Positions 8,595 to 15,905 of a DNA stretch of 64,000 bases are shown here, in pieces (the first letter of the stretch is position 1; the number at the start of each line of letters is the position of its first letter). The position numbers were made by a program, and so were the translations under genes. The stretch is taken from the NCBI RefSeq assembly GCF_012986595.1, contig NZ_JAAQYM010000008.1:336232-400231 (forward strand), written 5' to 3'. This DNA comes from Pseudomonas koreensis (GTDB lineage Bacteria > Pseudomonadota > Gammaproteobacteria > Pseudomonadales > Pseudomonadaceae). Under the pieces are notes generated by a model, which was not told where the DNA came from, made no database searches, and worked only from the letters and a program-made list of their open reading frames with translations.

Positions 8595-10438
8595 ACCGTT
8601 CCCGTTTGCTGATGAGCCTGGGCCTCTGTGCCGGGCTGGCCGCGTGCAGTTCCGCGCAGGTGGCCAACAAGGAAGCCGCCGACCTGATTGATCAGGGACA
8701 GTACGAGGCGGGGCTGGCCCGGATCGAGGAAGGTCTGCGTGAAAATCCTCGCGACACCGAATTGCACCTGCTGCTCAACAGCGGCCGCGCCAAAGCGATC
8801 ACGGCATTGCTGACGGCCGGCGACACTGACCGTTCGCGCCGCGACTTTGCTTCGGCGCGCACCGCCTACATGCGCGTGCTGACCATCGAACCGAACAACC
8901 GCCGCGCCCAGGATGCCCTGAAGCAGCTGGAATACCTGCGCACCATGGACGAAAAACTCGAGCTGGCCCGTGGCGATCTGCGTCGCGGCGACATCTACGG
9001 CGCTGATCGTCAGGTCAAGCAGATCCTCGAACTCGACCCGGCCAACGCAGGCGCGCTGGAGCTGCAAGGCAACATCCGCCTGGTGCAGAGCCGCAACGTG
9101 ATCGCTTATCCGCAACTGCGCACCAAGCTCGATCGTCCGGTGACCCTGGAATTTCGTGACGCCAACCTGAAGACCATTTTTGAAGTGCTGTCGCAAGTCG
9201 CCGGGCTGAATTTCATCTTCGACAAAGACCTGCGCCCGGACATGAAAGCGACGATTTTCGTGCGTGACGTGCGCATCGAAGACGCCGTGACCCTGCTGCT
9301 GCAACAGAACCAGTTGCACCAGAAAGTGGTGAACGAAAACACCTTGCTGATCTACCCGGATTCGCCGCAGAAAGTGAAGGATTACCAGGAACTGGTGATG
9401 CGCACCTTTTACCTGACCAGCATCGACGCCAACACCGCGCTGAACATGGTGAAAACCATGCTCAAGACCCGCGATGTATTCGTCGACGAACGCCTCAACA
9501 CCCTGACCATGCGCGATACCGAAGACGCGATCCGCATGGCGGAAAAGCTTTTGCAATCGCAAGACCAGTCCAATCCGGAAGTGGTGCTCGAAGTCGAGGT
9601 GATGGAGGTCGCCACTCAGCGCATTCTCGACCTCGGCCTGCAATGGCCGAGCACCTTCGGTGTGGTCAACTCCGATGGTTCGCCGGTCACGCTGCTCGGG
9701 CAACTCAAGGGTATCAACTCAGACCGCATCTCCATCGGCCCATCGCCGCAGGCCAAGATCAACGCGCAGGACAACGACATCAACACCCTCGCCAGTCCGG
9801 TGATTCGCGTCAGCAACCGTGAGCAGGCGCGCATTCACATTGGTCAGCGCGTGCCGATCATCAGCGCGACCTCGGTGCCGTCGACACAGGGGCCGGTGAT
9901 CACCGAAAGCGTGACCTATCTGGATGTCGGTCTGAAGCTCGAAGTGACGCCCACCGTGCACCTGAACAACGAAGTGGCGATCAAGATTGCCCTGGAGGTG
10001 AGTAACGCCACGCCGCTGGAGCCGACCCGCCAGGGCACGATCCCGGTACAGGTCGACACCCGCAATGCGCAAACCTCGCTGCGCCTGCACGACGGTGAAA
10101 CGCAGATCCTCGCCGGGCTGGTGCGCAACGATCATGGCGCCACCGGCAACAAGATTCCCGGCCTGGGGGACATTCCCGGACTCGGCCGCTTGTTCGGCAG
10201 CAACAAAGACACCATCGGCAAATCGGAACTGGTGCTGTCGATCACTCCACGGATCGTGCGCAACCTGCCATACCAGAGCCCGTCGGACATGGAGTTCTCC
10301 ACCGGCACCGAAACCAGCATGCACATCCAGGCACCGGATCGCTCGCAGAGTTACGTGATGCCATCGCCTGCCGCGCAGCCGCGTGCAGTCGGTGAAGCGG
10401 CCGTGGCCACCACCCGCGTCACTGTCGAGAAGCCTTGA
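8591..10438 (+). CDS. gspD: Outer-membrane secretin (GspD/MshL/PilQ family)
   Basis: 615-residue lipoprotein secretin. Lipobox LAAC places the lipid-anchored Cys at residue 19. Residues 25-170 form TPR-like helices, followed by STN/N0- and N1-type domains (PVTLEFRDANLKTIFEVLSQ...GLNFIF) and a C-terminal secretin core (VPIISAT, VTYLDVGLKLEVTP, ETQILAGLVRN, IPGLGDIPGLGRLFGS). The TPR front is like the MSHA and Tad-related secretins more than classic GspD. It forms the outer-membrane gate of the machine encoded by this operon. Confidence 0.93.
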   Translation: MNRSRLLMSLGLCAGLAACSSAQVANKEAADLIDQGQYEAGLARIEEGLRENPRDTELHLLLNSGRAKAITALLTAGDTDRSRRDFASARTAYMRVLTIEPNNRRAQDALKQLEYLRTMDEKLELARGDLRRGDIYGADRQVKQILELDPANAGALELQGNIRLVQSRNVIAYPQLRTKLDRPVTLEFRDANLKTIFEVLSQVAGLNFIFDKDLRPDMKATIFVRDVRIEDAVTLLLQQNQLHQKVVNENTLLIYPDSPQKVKDYQELVMRTFYLTSIDANTALNMVKTMLKTRDVFVDERLNTLTMRDTEDAIRMAEKLLQSQDQSNPEVVLEVEVMEVATQRILDLGLQWPSTFGVVNSDGSPVTLLGQLKGINSDRISIGPSPQAKINAQDNDINTLASPVIRVSNREQARIHIGQRVPIISATSVPSTQGPVITESVTYLDVGLKLEVTPTVHLNNEVAIKIALEVSNATPLEPTRQGTIPVQVDTRNAQTSLRLHDGETQILAGLVRNDHGATGNKIPGLGDIPGLGRLFGSNKDTIGKSELVLSITPRIVRNLPYQSPSDMEFSTGTETSMHIQAPDRSQSYVMPSPAAQPRAVGEAAVATTRVTVEKP

Positions 10439-10440
10439 TC

Positions 10441-10914
10441 ATGAACGCCTCCCAACGCGGTTTCACCCTGATCGAAGTCGTGGTGACGCTGGCCCTGATC
10501 GGCCTGTTGGCGAGCATGGCCGCGCCCCTGACCGAAACCCTGGTGCGGCGTGGCAAGGAGCAGGAATTGCGCAACGCGCTGTACCAGATTCGCGATGGCA
10601 TCGACGCCTATAAACGCGCGTTCGATGCCGGCTACATCGAGAAGTCGCTGAACAGCAGCGGCTACCCGCCGAACCTGAAAGTGCTGGTCGAAGGCGTGCG
10701 CGATGTGCGCAGCGCGAAGGGCGCCAAGTTCTACTTTTTACGCCGCATCCCGCGCGATCCGCTGGTGCCGGCCAAACGTGACGATGAAGGGGGTTGGGGC
10801 GTACGCGCCTACAACAGTTCGGCTCAGAATCCGCGCGATGGCGAGGACGTGTTCGACGTCTACTCCCACGCCCGCGGCAAGGGCCTCAACGGTGTCGCTT
10901 ACCGCGAGTGGTGA
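10441..10914 (+). CDS. Pseudopilin (GspG-like), first copy
   Basis: 157 residues. Short leader MNASQRG ends at the prepilin cleavage site and is followed by FTLIEVVVTLALIGLLASMA with Phe +1 and Glu +5. The globular domain has the GspG-like features (IRDGIDAYKRAFDAGYIE, GYPPNLKVLVEGV, IPRDP). ATG at 10441 is preferred to a TTG at 10435. It is a candidate major pseudopilin; cleavage and N-methylation must be done by a prepilin peptidase encoded elsewhere, because none is present in this window. Confidence 0.9.
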   Translation: MNASQRGFTLIEVVVTLALIGLLASMAAPLTETLVRRGKEQELRNALYQIRDGIDAYKRAFDAGYIEKSLNSSGYPPNLKVLVEGVRDVRSAKGAKFYFLRRIPRDPLVPAKRDDEGGWGVRAYNSSAQNPRDGEDVFDVYSHARGKGLNGVAYREW

Positions 10915-10919
10915 ACCTC

Positions 10920-11294
10920 ATGCGCCGGGAAAAAGGTTTTACCTTGCTGGAGCTGATGGTGGTGATGGCGATCATCGCCACGCTGATGACCATCGCGCTG
11001 CCGCGCTACTTCAACAGCCTTGAAGCGTCGAAGGAAACCACGCTGCGCCAAAGCCTGTCGGCGATGCGTGAGGCGCTGGATCACTTTTACGGCGACACCG
11101 GCCGCTACCCCGATTCCATTGAACAACTGATCGAACAACGTTACTTGCGCAGCGCACCACTGGACCCAATCACCGAACGCAAAGACCAGTGGGTGCTGAT
11201 CGCGCCACCGGACGGCGTCGCCGGTGGCGTGGCCGACATCAAAAGCGGTGCTACCGGGAGGGCGCGAGATGGCAGTCAGTATGCCGAGTGGTAA
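10920..11294 (+). CDS. Pseudopilin (GspG-like), second copy
   Basis: 124 residues with leader MRREKG, cleavage before FTLLELMVVMAIIATLMTIA (Phe +1, Glu +5) and a globular domain ending DIKSGATGRARDGSQYAEW. Motifs shared with the first copy (leader, aromatic helix, DTGRYPDSIEQLI, PLDPIT) mark it as a diverged GspG paralogue. A GTG at 10911, overlapping the previous stop, is an alternative start that would add three residues to the leader. Confidence 0.88.
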   Translation: MRREKGFTLLELMVVMAIIATLMTIALPRYFNSLEASKETTLRQSLSAMREALDHFYGDTGRYPDSIEQLIEQRYLRSAPLDPITERKDQWVLIAPPDGVAGGVADIKSGATGRARDGSQYAEW

Positions 11295-11808
11295 CCGCGC
11301 GCAGCAGGGTGGCTTCACCTACTTGGGCGTGCTGTTCCTGATAGTGGTGATGGGCATGGGCCTGGCCAGTGCTGGTGAATTGTGGTCGACCGCGTCGCGC
11401 CGTGACCGGGAGCGCCAGTTGCTCTGGGTCGGTACTCAATACGCACAAGCGTTGCGCAGCTACTACCGCAGTTCGCCGGGGCTGGCGCAGTACCCGAAAG
11501 AACTGGTCGACCTGCTCGACGATCAGCGTTTTCCCGAGGCCAAACATCACTTGCGTCAGCTCTATCCGGACCCGATTGGTCAGGGCGAATGGGCGCTGCA
11601 ACGCGGTTTCGACGGACGCATCACCGGCCTCAACAGCCCGTCGACCGAGCTGCCATTGAAGCAGGCGGACTTCCCGACGCAGTGGTCGGATTTCGAAGGC
11701 ATGCAGCGTTATTCGGATTGGCAGTTTGTTGCCGAAAAGGCCTTCCTTGAGGGCACCAATGGCCCGGCCAAAGGGCAATCGGTTCTGCCACAGGCATTGC
11801 AGCCATGA
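11269..11808 (+). CDS. Atypical minor pseudopilin lacking Glu+5
   Basis: 179 residues from ATG 11269, which has CGGGAGG upstream; it overlaps the previous gene by 26 bases. The N-terminus has a prepilin-like site, RAQQGG followed by FTYLGVLFLIVVMGMGLASAG, but position +5 is Gly rather than Glu. In type II systems the tip pseudopilin GspK is the member that naturally lacks Glu+5, and this protein could hold the same tip position although it is shorter than GspK. The rest (ERQLLWVGTQYAQALRSYY, YPKELVDLLDD) matches a pseudopilin family often annotated as a general secretion protein. Confidence 0.78.
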   Translation: MAVSMPSGNRAQQGGFTYLGVLFLIVVMGMGLASAGELWSTASRRDRERQLLWVGTQYAQALRSYYRSSPGLAQYPKELVDLLDDQRFPEAKHHLRQLYPDPIGQGEWALQRGFDGRITGLNSPSTELPLKQADFPTQWSDFEGMQRYSDWQFVAEKAFLEGTNGPAKGQSVLPQALQP

Positions 11809-12197
11809 TTCGCCAATGGCTCTGCGCGCTGGTCCTCGCTGTGGCGGCGCTCTGCGCCCACGCCGGTGAAGAAGACGAAATGATGGGCTTCATCGTCGAC
11901 GACACGATCTCGCATATCGGCCACGACTTCTACTACTCGTTCAGTGAACGCCTGCGTGACACCAGCCCGATGGATTTCAACCTGGTGGTGCGCGAGCGCC
12001 CCGACGCGCGCTGGGGCAGCCTGGTGACCGTGGAATATCAGCAACGCCTGGTGTATCGGCGCTTCCTGCCGCCGAACACCGTGGAACTGAAGGACGAGGC
12101 CTATGCGGCCGCCGACTGGGTTCGACGCCAGGTTGTCCAGCGCAAGCTGGAGGCTCTGTTGCAGGACACCACCGACCTCGAGAAGGACGAACTATGA
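11805..12197 (+). CDS. csgE: Curli assembly protein CsgE
   Basis: 130 residues, close to the 129 of E. coli CsgE. Signal peptide ends AHA/GEED. The mature chain carries family features (GFIVDDTISHIGHDFYYSFSE, LVVRERPDARWGSLVTVEY, RRFLPP). CsgE caps the periplasmic side of the CsgG pore and targets curlin subunits to it. It starts inside the stop of the last pseudopilin gene (ATGA), so curli export genes and the secretion machine are translated from one message. Confidence 0.92.
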   Translation: MIRQWLCALVLAVAALCAHAGEEDEMMGFIVDDTISHIGHDFYYSFSERLRDTSPMDFNLVVRERPDARWGSLVTVEYQQRLVYRRFLPPNTVELKDEAYAAADWVRRQVVQRKLEALLQDTTDLEKDEL

Positions 12198-12625
12198 ACA
12201 GCACAACGTTCTCACGGCGCAGCGGATTCTGGATCTCGGGGTTGTTGATCGGGCTCGCCAGCGCCGCGGCTGTCCAGGCCACTGAACTGGTCTACACGCC
12301 GGTCAATCCATCGTTTGGCGGCAACCCGCTCAACGGCACCTGGCTGCTCAACAACGCCCAGGCACAAAACGATCACGACGATCCGGACCTGAAAAGCCGT
12401 TCGAGCGTGGCCGGCACCTCGGCGCTGGAGCGCTTCACCAGTCAATTGCAATCGCGGCTGCTAGGGCAGTTGCTGGACAACATCTCCACTGGCAACACGG
12501 GGAGCCTGTCCACCGACTCTTTTATCGTCAACGTCATCGACGACTCCGGGGCACTGAGCATTGAAGTGACCGATCGAGCGACCGGTGAGGTTTCGGAAAT
12601 TCAGGTGAACGGCCTCAACCCATGA
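12194..12625 (+). CDS. csgF: Curli assembly protein CsgF
   Basis: 143 residues (E. coli CsgF has 138). Signal peptide ends VQA/TELVY. The conserved front end YTPVNPSFGGNPLNG, which inserts into the CsgG barrel in the E. coli complex, is intact, followed by a Gln/Asn-rich linker and a beta-rich C-terminal domain. CsgF anchors the nucleator CsgB at the cell surface. Coupled to csgE by a 4-base overlap. Confidence 0.93.
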   Translation: MNSTTFSRRSGFWISGLLIGLASAAAVQATELVYTPVNPSFGGNPLNGTWLLNNAQAQNDHDDPDLKSRSSVAGTSALERFTSQLQSRLLGQLLDNISTGNTGSLSTDSFIVNVIDDSGALSIEVTDRATGEVSEIQVNGLNP

Positions 12626-12654
12626 CGGGCTGACGGTTCCGGGGAGTGATGGAC

Positions 12655-13515
12655 ATGAAAAAATTAATCGCGCTAGGGCTGATGTTGGCGACATTACAAG
12701 GGTGCAGTCTGCGCGAGCCGATGCCGGCCGAGCAGGACACTGAAACCCCGACCCTGACTCCAAGGGCCTCGACTTATTACGACTTGCTGAAGATGCCGCG
12801 CCCCAAGGGGCGGCTGATGGCGGTGGTGTACGGCTTCCGTGATCAGACCGGGCAGTACAAGCCGACGCCCGCGAGTTCGTTTTCCACCAGCGTGACCCAG
12901 GGCGCGGCGTCGATGTTGATGGACGCGATGCAGGCCAGTGGCTGGTTTGTGGTGTTGGAGCGGGAAGGGCTGCAGAACCTGTTGACTGAACGCAAGATCA
13001 TTCGCGCGTCGCAGAAGAAGCCGAATACCCCGGTGAATATTCAGGGTGAGCTGCCACCGTTGCAGGCGGCGAACATGATGCTCGAGGGCGGGATCATCGC
13101 TTATGACACGAATGTGCGTAGCGGTGGAGAAGGGGCGCGGTATCTGGGGATTGATTTGCAGCGTGAGTATCGGGTGGATCAGGTGACCGTCAACTTGCGT
13201 GCGGTGGATGTGCGCAGTGGGCAGGTGTTGGCGAATGTGATGACCAGCAAGACGATTTATTCGGTGGCGCGCAGTGCCGGGATTTTCAAGTTTATCGAGT
13301 TCAAGAAGTTGCTCGAAGCTGAAGTGGGTTATACGACTAACGAGCCGGCGCAGTTGTGTGTGTTGTCGGCGATTGAGGCGGCGGTGGGGCATATGGTGGC
13401 GCAGGGGATTGAGCGGCGGTTGTGGCAGGTTGCGGGGGACGCTTCTACGCCTGGGCAGGATGATGTGTTGAATCGGTATTTGAGTCAGAACAAGGTTGAT
13501 CCGGATGCCGAGTGA
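12655..13515 (+). CDS. csgG: Curli secretion channel CsgG (lipoprotein)
   Basis: 286 residues. Lipobox LQGC gives a lipidated Cys17. Family motifs follow: YYDLLKMPRPKGRLMAVVY-type start, DQTGQYKPTPASSFSTSVTQGA, GWFVVLEREGLQNLLTERKIIR, GIIAYDTNVRSGGEGARYLGI and TVNLRAVDVRSGQVLANV. It forms the nonameric outer-membrane curlin pore. ATG at 12655 is used because GGGGAG lies 8 bases upstream. No csgD or csgC is nearby, so regulation differs from enteric curli. Confidence 0.93.
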   Translation: MKKLIALGLMLATLQGCSLREPMPAEQDTETPTLTPRASTYYDLLKMPRPKGRLMAVVYGFRDQTGQYKPTPASSFSTSVTQGAASMLMDAMQASGWFVVLEREGLQNLLTERKIIRASQKKPNTPVNIQGELPPLQAANMMLEGGIIAYDTNVRSGGEGARYLGIDLQREYRVDQVTVNLRAVDVRSGQVLANVMTSKTIYSVARSAGIFKFIEFKKLLEAEVGYTTNEPAQLCVLSAIEAAVGHMVAQGIERRLWQVAGDASTPGQDDVLNRYLSQNKVDPDAE

Positions 13516-13589
13516 ACGTGGCGGCCTTCGGGCCGACCAGGTTCTGGTTGGGCGGTGAGTTCTGTTTGACGGGGTACATATCCGTTGCT
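13516..13589. other. Short spacer after csgG
   Basis: A GC-rich stem (GGCGGCCTTCGGGCCGACC, about 13520-13538) directly follows csgG. It lacks a T run, so it is at best a processing or Rho-assisted end. Nothing else is recognisable. Confidence 0.3.
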
Positions 13590-13870
13590 GCGGTAATGGC
13601 TGCTTAGGGTTCCGCCCTTACGGCGGGTCACTTTTTCCAGACGCCGAAAAAGTAACCAAAAAGGCTTGCTCCTACGTGCGGCCCGCTCGCTGAGGCTCGG
13701 GGTTCCTTCACTCCGGGATCGATCCGGGCGCAGCGCCTACGGTTTGCTTCGCTGCACCTCCTCTCGCTGTGTTTGGCTGCGCCAAACGGTCGCTGCGCTC
13801 CCACGCCCGGATCAATCCCTCCGCTCAGCCTTCCGACGTCGCCCGTGGATCAAGATCAAGAGCTGCAGCC
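13590..13870. repeat. Probable dispersed Pseudomonas intergenic repeat
   Basis: The stretch from GGTTCCGCCCTTACGGCGGG through '..GGCTTGCTCCTACGTGCGGC..' to CGTCGCCCGTGGATC is made of short inverted repeats (for example cctACGGtttgcttcGCTGCACC, GGATCGATCCGGG). It resembles a long non-coding repeat family I know from many Pseudomonas genomes. Short ORFs in it lack ribosome binding sites and were not called. Confidence 0.45.
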
Positions 13871-13921
13871 GAGCTAACGCTCATCCTGTTGAGTGGTGAG
13901 GAGCACAGCGTGCTCGGCTTT

Positions 13922-14100
13922 TGATCTTCGTAGGCGCTGAGCTTGCTCGCGAAGGCGGCCTGACAGCCGACCAATCTCTTGCTGACAGAGCGCTATTCAA
14001 TTGTAGGAGTGAGCCTGCTCGCGATAGCTATCTCTCAGACTCAGTTGCCATTGCGGATGTACCCAAATCCTTGTGGGAGCTGGCTTGCCAGCGATGGCGA
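13922..14100. repeat. Three single REP units
   Basis: Units at about 13927-13960, 14002-14030 and 14070-14098 share the pattern tgtaggag/tgtgggag ... (a/g)gc(c)tgctcgcga or ggcttgccagcga, the REP core of fluorescent pseudomonads. They stand singly rather than as paired hairpins. Confidence 0.6.
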
Positions 14101-14140
14101 TCTACGAGCCGAGCAATTCCCGCCGGTTGCACACATTCAC

Positions 14141-14244
14141 TGTAGGAGCTGCCGAAGGCTGCGATCTTTTGACTCTGATTTTTTAAGATGAATATCAAGA
14201 TCAAGATCAAGATCAAAGATCGCAGCCTGCGGCAGCTCCTACAC
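14141..14244. repeat. REPIN (paired inverted REP)
   Basis: Two inverted REP cores, TGTAGGAGCTGCCGAAGGC and its reverse complement GCCTGCGGCAGCTCCTACA, flank a spacer containing tandem ATCAAG units. The whole would fold as one long hairpin. Copies of the same type occur at 21763 and 57479. Confidence 0.75.
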
Positions 14245-14344
14245 ATGCGTATTTCAATTCGGAATGTTTAAAGGTTGTTTCGATTTTGCGGAACCTTCCC
14301 ACAATGTTTTCAGGTTGTCCGTCGGACGTCCGGTCTCTAGCCTG

Positions 14345-14573
14345 TGTTCGTCGCTGCCAATTCAGCGACCGGGCGTGGAAACCCGGTAACTACAGAGCGC
14401 ACTAGCGCCATTCATAACGTATCCTTGCGCACCTTCACTGTGTGCACTTTGTTATGGCGGCTGTGCGTGGGAGACCTTGTGTCTGCCGGGTTGCCTCTGT
14501 CCCGGGTTTCCAACCTGCGTACAGCTGCCACCTATTCGCTTGGAAACCGAATGGGGGGCCAGCTATAACCGTC
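14345..14573 (+). promoter_or_regulatory. Candidate structured leader of the DUF6124 gene
   Basis: Unusually long leader with several potential stems (GGGCGTGGAAACCCGG; GCGGCTGTGCG..; TTCGCTTGGAAACCGAA). The blocks 'GCGACCGGGCGTGGAAACC', 'GTGGGAGACCTTGTGTCTGCC' and 'CCTATTCGCTTGGAAACCGA' are ones I associate with leaders of many small Pseudomonas genes of this type. The conserved ends and the position directly before an ATG suggest a cis-acting RNA. Function unknown. Confidence 0.45.
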
Positions 14574-14590
14574 ATACAGGGTAAATAATC

Positions 14591-14962
14591 ATGAAAAAAC
14601 CAACACCCAACCCCCCAGAACCAGACAACTACACCACATCCCCCTACGCCTCAGTCGACAGCAAAAAACTCCACGACGCCGCCGACCGCGCCCTCGATTT
14701 CTACCTCAAGCCCACCGCCCACATCATGTCCAGCGCCAACGAGCCGGAACCCATGTACCTCGCCAACCCCAGGTACAACACCGAATCCCTGCTGGCCAAC
14801 GCCAGCGAAACCCTCGGCTCGGCCAGCGAAATGCTCAACAACTTCGCCGCTTTGCTGGAAACCTCACACCGTAAGACAGCACTGGGCATCGCACAGGTCG
14901 TCATGCTGGGTGAACTGGCCGTCAATCAAGCGCTGGATCACGTCGAGTTGAAGGATGGCTAA
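14591..14962 (+). CDS. DUF6124-family small protein
   Basis: 123 residues, no signal peptide or membrane helix. Low-complexity Pro/Asn start (MKKPTPNPPEP) followed by a helical region typical of the Pseudomonas DUF6124 family (DAADRALDFYLKP, NTESLLANASETLGSASEMLNNFAALLE, HRKTALGIAQVVMLGELAVNQALD). Members are multi-copy in these genomes and of unknown function. It sits alone on the plus strand behind a long conserved leader and is followed by a strong terminator. Confidence 0.75.
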   Translation: MKKPTPNPPEPDNYTTSPYASVDSKKLHDAADRALDFYLKPTAHIMSSANEPEPMYLANPRYNTESLLANASETLGSASEMLNNFAALLETSHRKTALGIAQVVMLGELAVNQALDHVELKDG

Positions 14963-14964
14963 TT

Positions 14965-15057
14965 AGATCGCTCCCACGCGCAGCAAAGGAATGTAGCTCG
15001 CAATTTGGAACGCGGAGCGTCCCGAGAGGCATTCCCACGCAGAGCGTGGGAACGATC
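14965..15057. repeat. Partly degenerate 'gatcgttcccacgc' repeat
   Basis: GATCGCTCCCACGC at the left and its inverted counterpart GCGTGGGAACGATC at the right frame GGAACGCGGAGCGTCCC and CATTCCCACGCAGAGCG blocks. This is a common intergenic palindromic repeat of fluorescent pseudomonads. Confidence 0.5.
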
Positions 15058-15060
15058 AAG

Positions 15061-15094
15061 AAAAAACGCGACCCTCGAAAAGGTCGCGTTTTTG
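15061..15094. terminator. Intrinsic terminator, probably bidirectional
   Basis: AAAACGCGACC and GGTCGCGTTTT form a perfect stem with an A run before and a T run after. It lies between the DUF6124 gene and the convergent toxin gene and can serve both. Confidence 0.85.
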
Positions 15095-15140
15095 TTAGCA
15101 AAATAATTGCGTTTGATCTGCCGGCATTTTTCGGTCTGCG

Positions 15141-15410
15141 TTATGGATATTCCTGCCGCGCATGCAAAACGCTCAGAATATTTATCCGACCCACCACTTG
15201 ATAAATGATCAGGTAATTGGGGTGCACAACCATCTCGCGAGTACCGGGCGCTCGACCTATTCGATAGAGGTGTGGATGTTGAGCAAGGGTAACCGTCGCG
15301 CCTTCGATAGCTTGGGAAAGTCTGTCAGCCGCTACTAAGTTCCGGTCACTGATGTAATCAAGGATTTTCAGGAGTTCAGCCCGAGCTTCGGGCTGCCACT
15401 CAACCTGCAT
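15141..15410 (-). CDS. ParE/RelE-type toxin
   Basis: 89 residues with the ParE/RelE fold signature: VEWQPEARAELLKILDYISDRNLVAADRL, HPHLYRIGRAPGTREMVVHPNYLIIYQV and LSVLHARQEYP. Such proteins inhibit gyrase or cleave ribosome-bound mRNA; the conserved Arg residues and YQV strand are present, so it is probably intact. It follows and overlaps its antitoxin gene by 11 bases, the usual order for parDE. Confidence 0.88.
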   Translation of the reverse strand: MQVEWQPEARAELLKILDYISDRNLVAADRLSQAIEGATVTLAQHPHLYRIGRAPGTREMVVHPNYLIIYQVVGRINILSVLHARQEYP

Positions 15411-15606
15411 CGTATTTTTTACGCTTTGCTTCCATCAAGGCACGCATCTCGGCCATAACCTGATCATTGGGAATGCTCGGTCTTGTATCACTCATCGAAG
15501 CCTGCACTTTAGCGATTAACCAACGGTCATAGCTCGCGGCCTGCTCTTCAGGATCAAGATCTGAAACAACTGGGCACAGTGGGTCGATTAAAGACGGGTC
15601 GATCAT
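15400..15606 (-). CDS. ParD/StbD-like antitoxin
   Basis: 68 residues from ATG 15606, preceded by GGAGGTG; an upstream in-frame start at 15690 lacks a ribosome binding site and would add 28 unlikely residues. The C-terminal half (YDRWLIAKVQASMSDTRPSIPNDQVMAEMRALMEAKRKK) is the toxin-binding helix-rich tail common in small antitoxins paired with ParE toxins. A DNA-binding fold cannot be proven by eye. Confidence 0.78.
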   Translation of the reverse strand: MIDPSLIDPLCPVVSDLDPEEQAASYDRWLIAKVQASMSDTRPSIPNDQVMAEMRALMEAKRKKYDAG

Positions 15607-15850
15607 GGCACCTCCGGGTTTAATGCCTCGAAGTCTATTCGGTAAAGCATTTGCTGTCGTCGCTGGCTGGATGAATAGCACGTTGGTCAAGCTCCATGAG
15701 GATCATTTGTCCCAAAGAATCCTAGACGCCGTGCTTCCGAAGGCCAACCGCCAGAAGTGGTAGGAAAACACCACCGATTTACTAAAAGCTTTCTCTTTTC
15801 TGTAGGACTCGACTGATCTGACAAGCCTCGCGTGTGGTTAGGTCTGCCTA

Positions 15851-15890
15851 CAAAAAAGCCGCGATCCCCCTCACCAGAGAATCGCGGCCC
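15851..15890 (-). terminator. Terminator of the csgBA operon
   Basis: On the minus strand GCCGCGAT and ATCGCGGC pair around a short loop and are followed by six Ts. It begins about 15 bases past the csgA stop codon. Confidence 0.85.
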
Positions 15891-15905
15891 ATCAACACCC
15901 AACCC

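Noticed and set aside
13666..13899. Short ORF in the dispersed repeat
   Set aside because: Low-complexity Arg/Ser-rich translation from a non-coding repeat, with no ribosome binding site.
14344..14568. Short ORF in the DUF6124 leader
   Set aside because: It lacks a ribosome binding site and coincides with the conserved leader blocks, which look like structured RNA rather than coding sequence.
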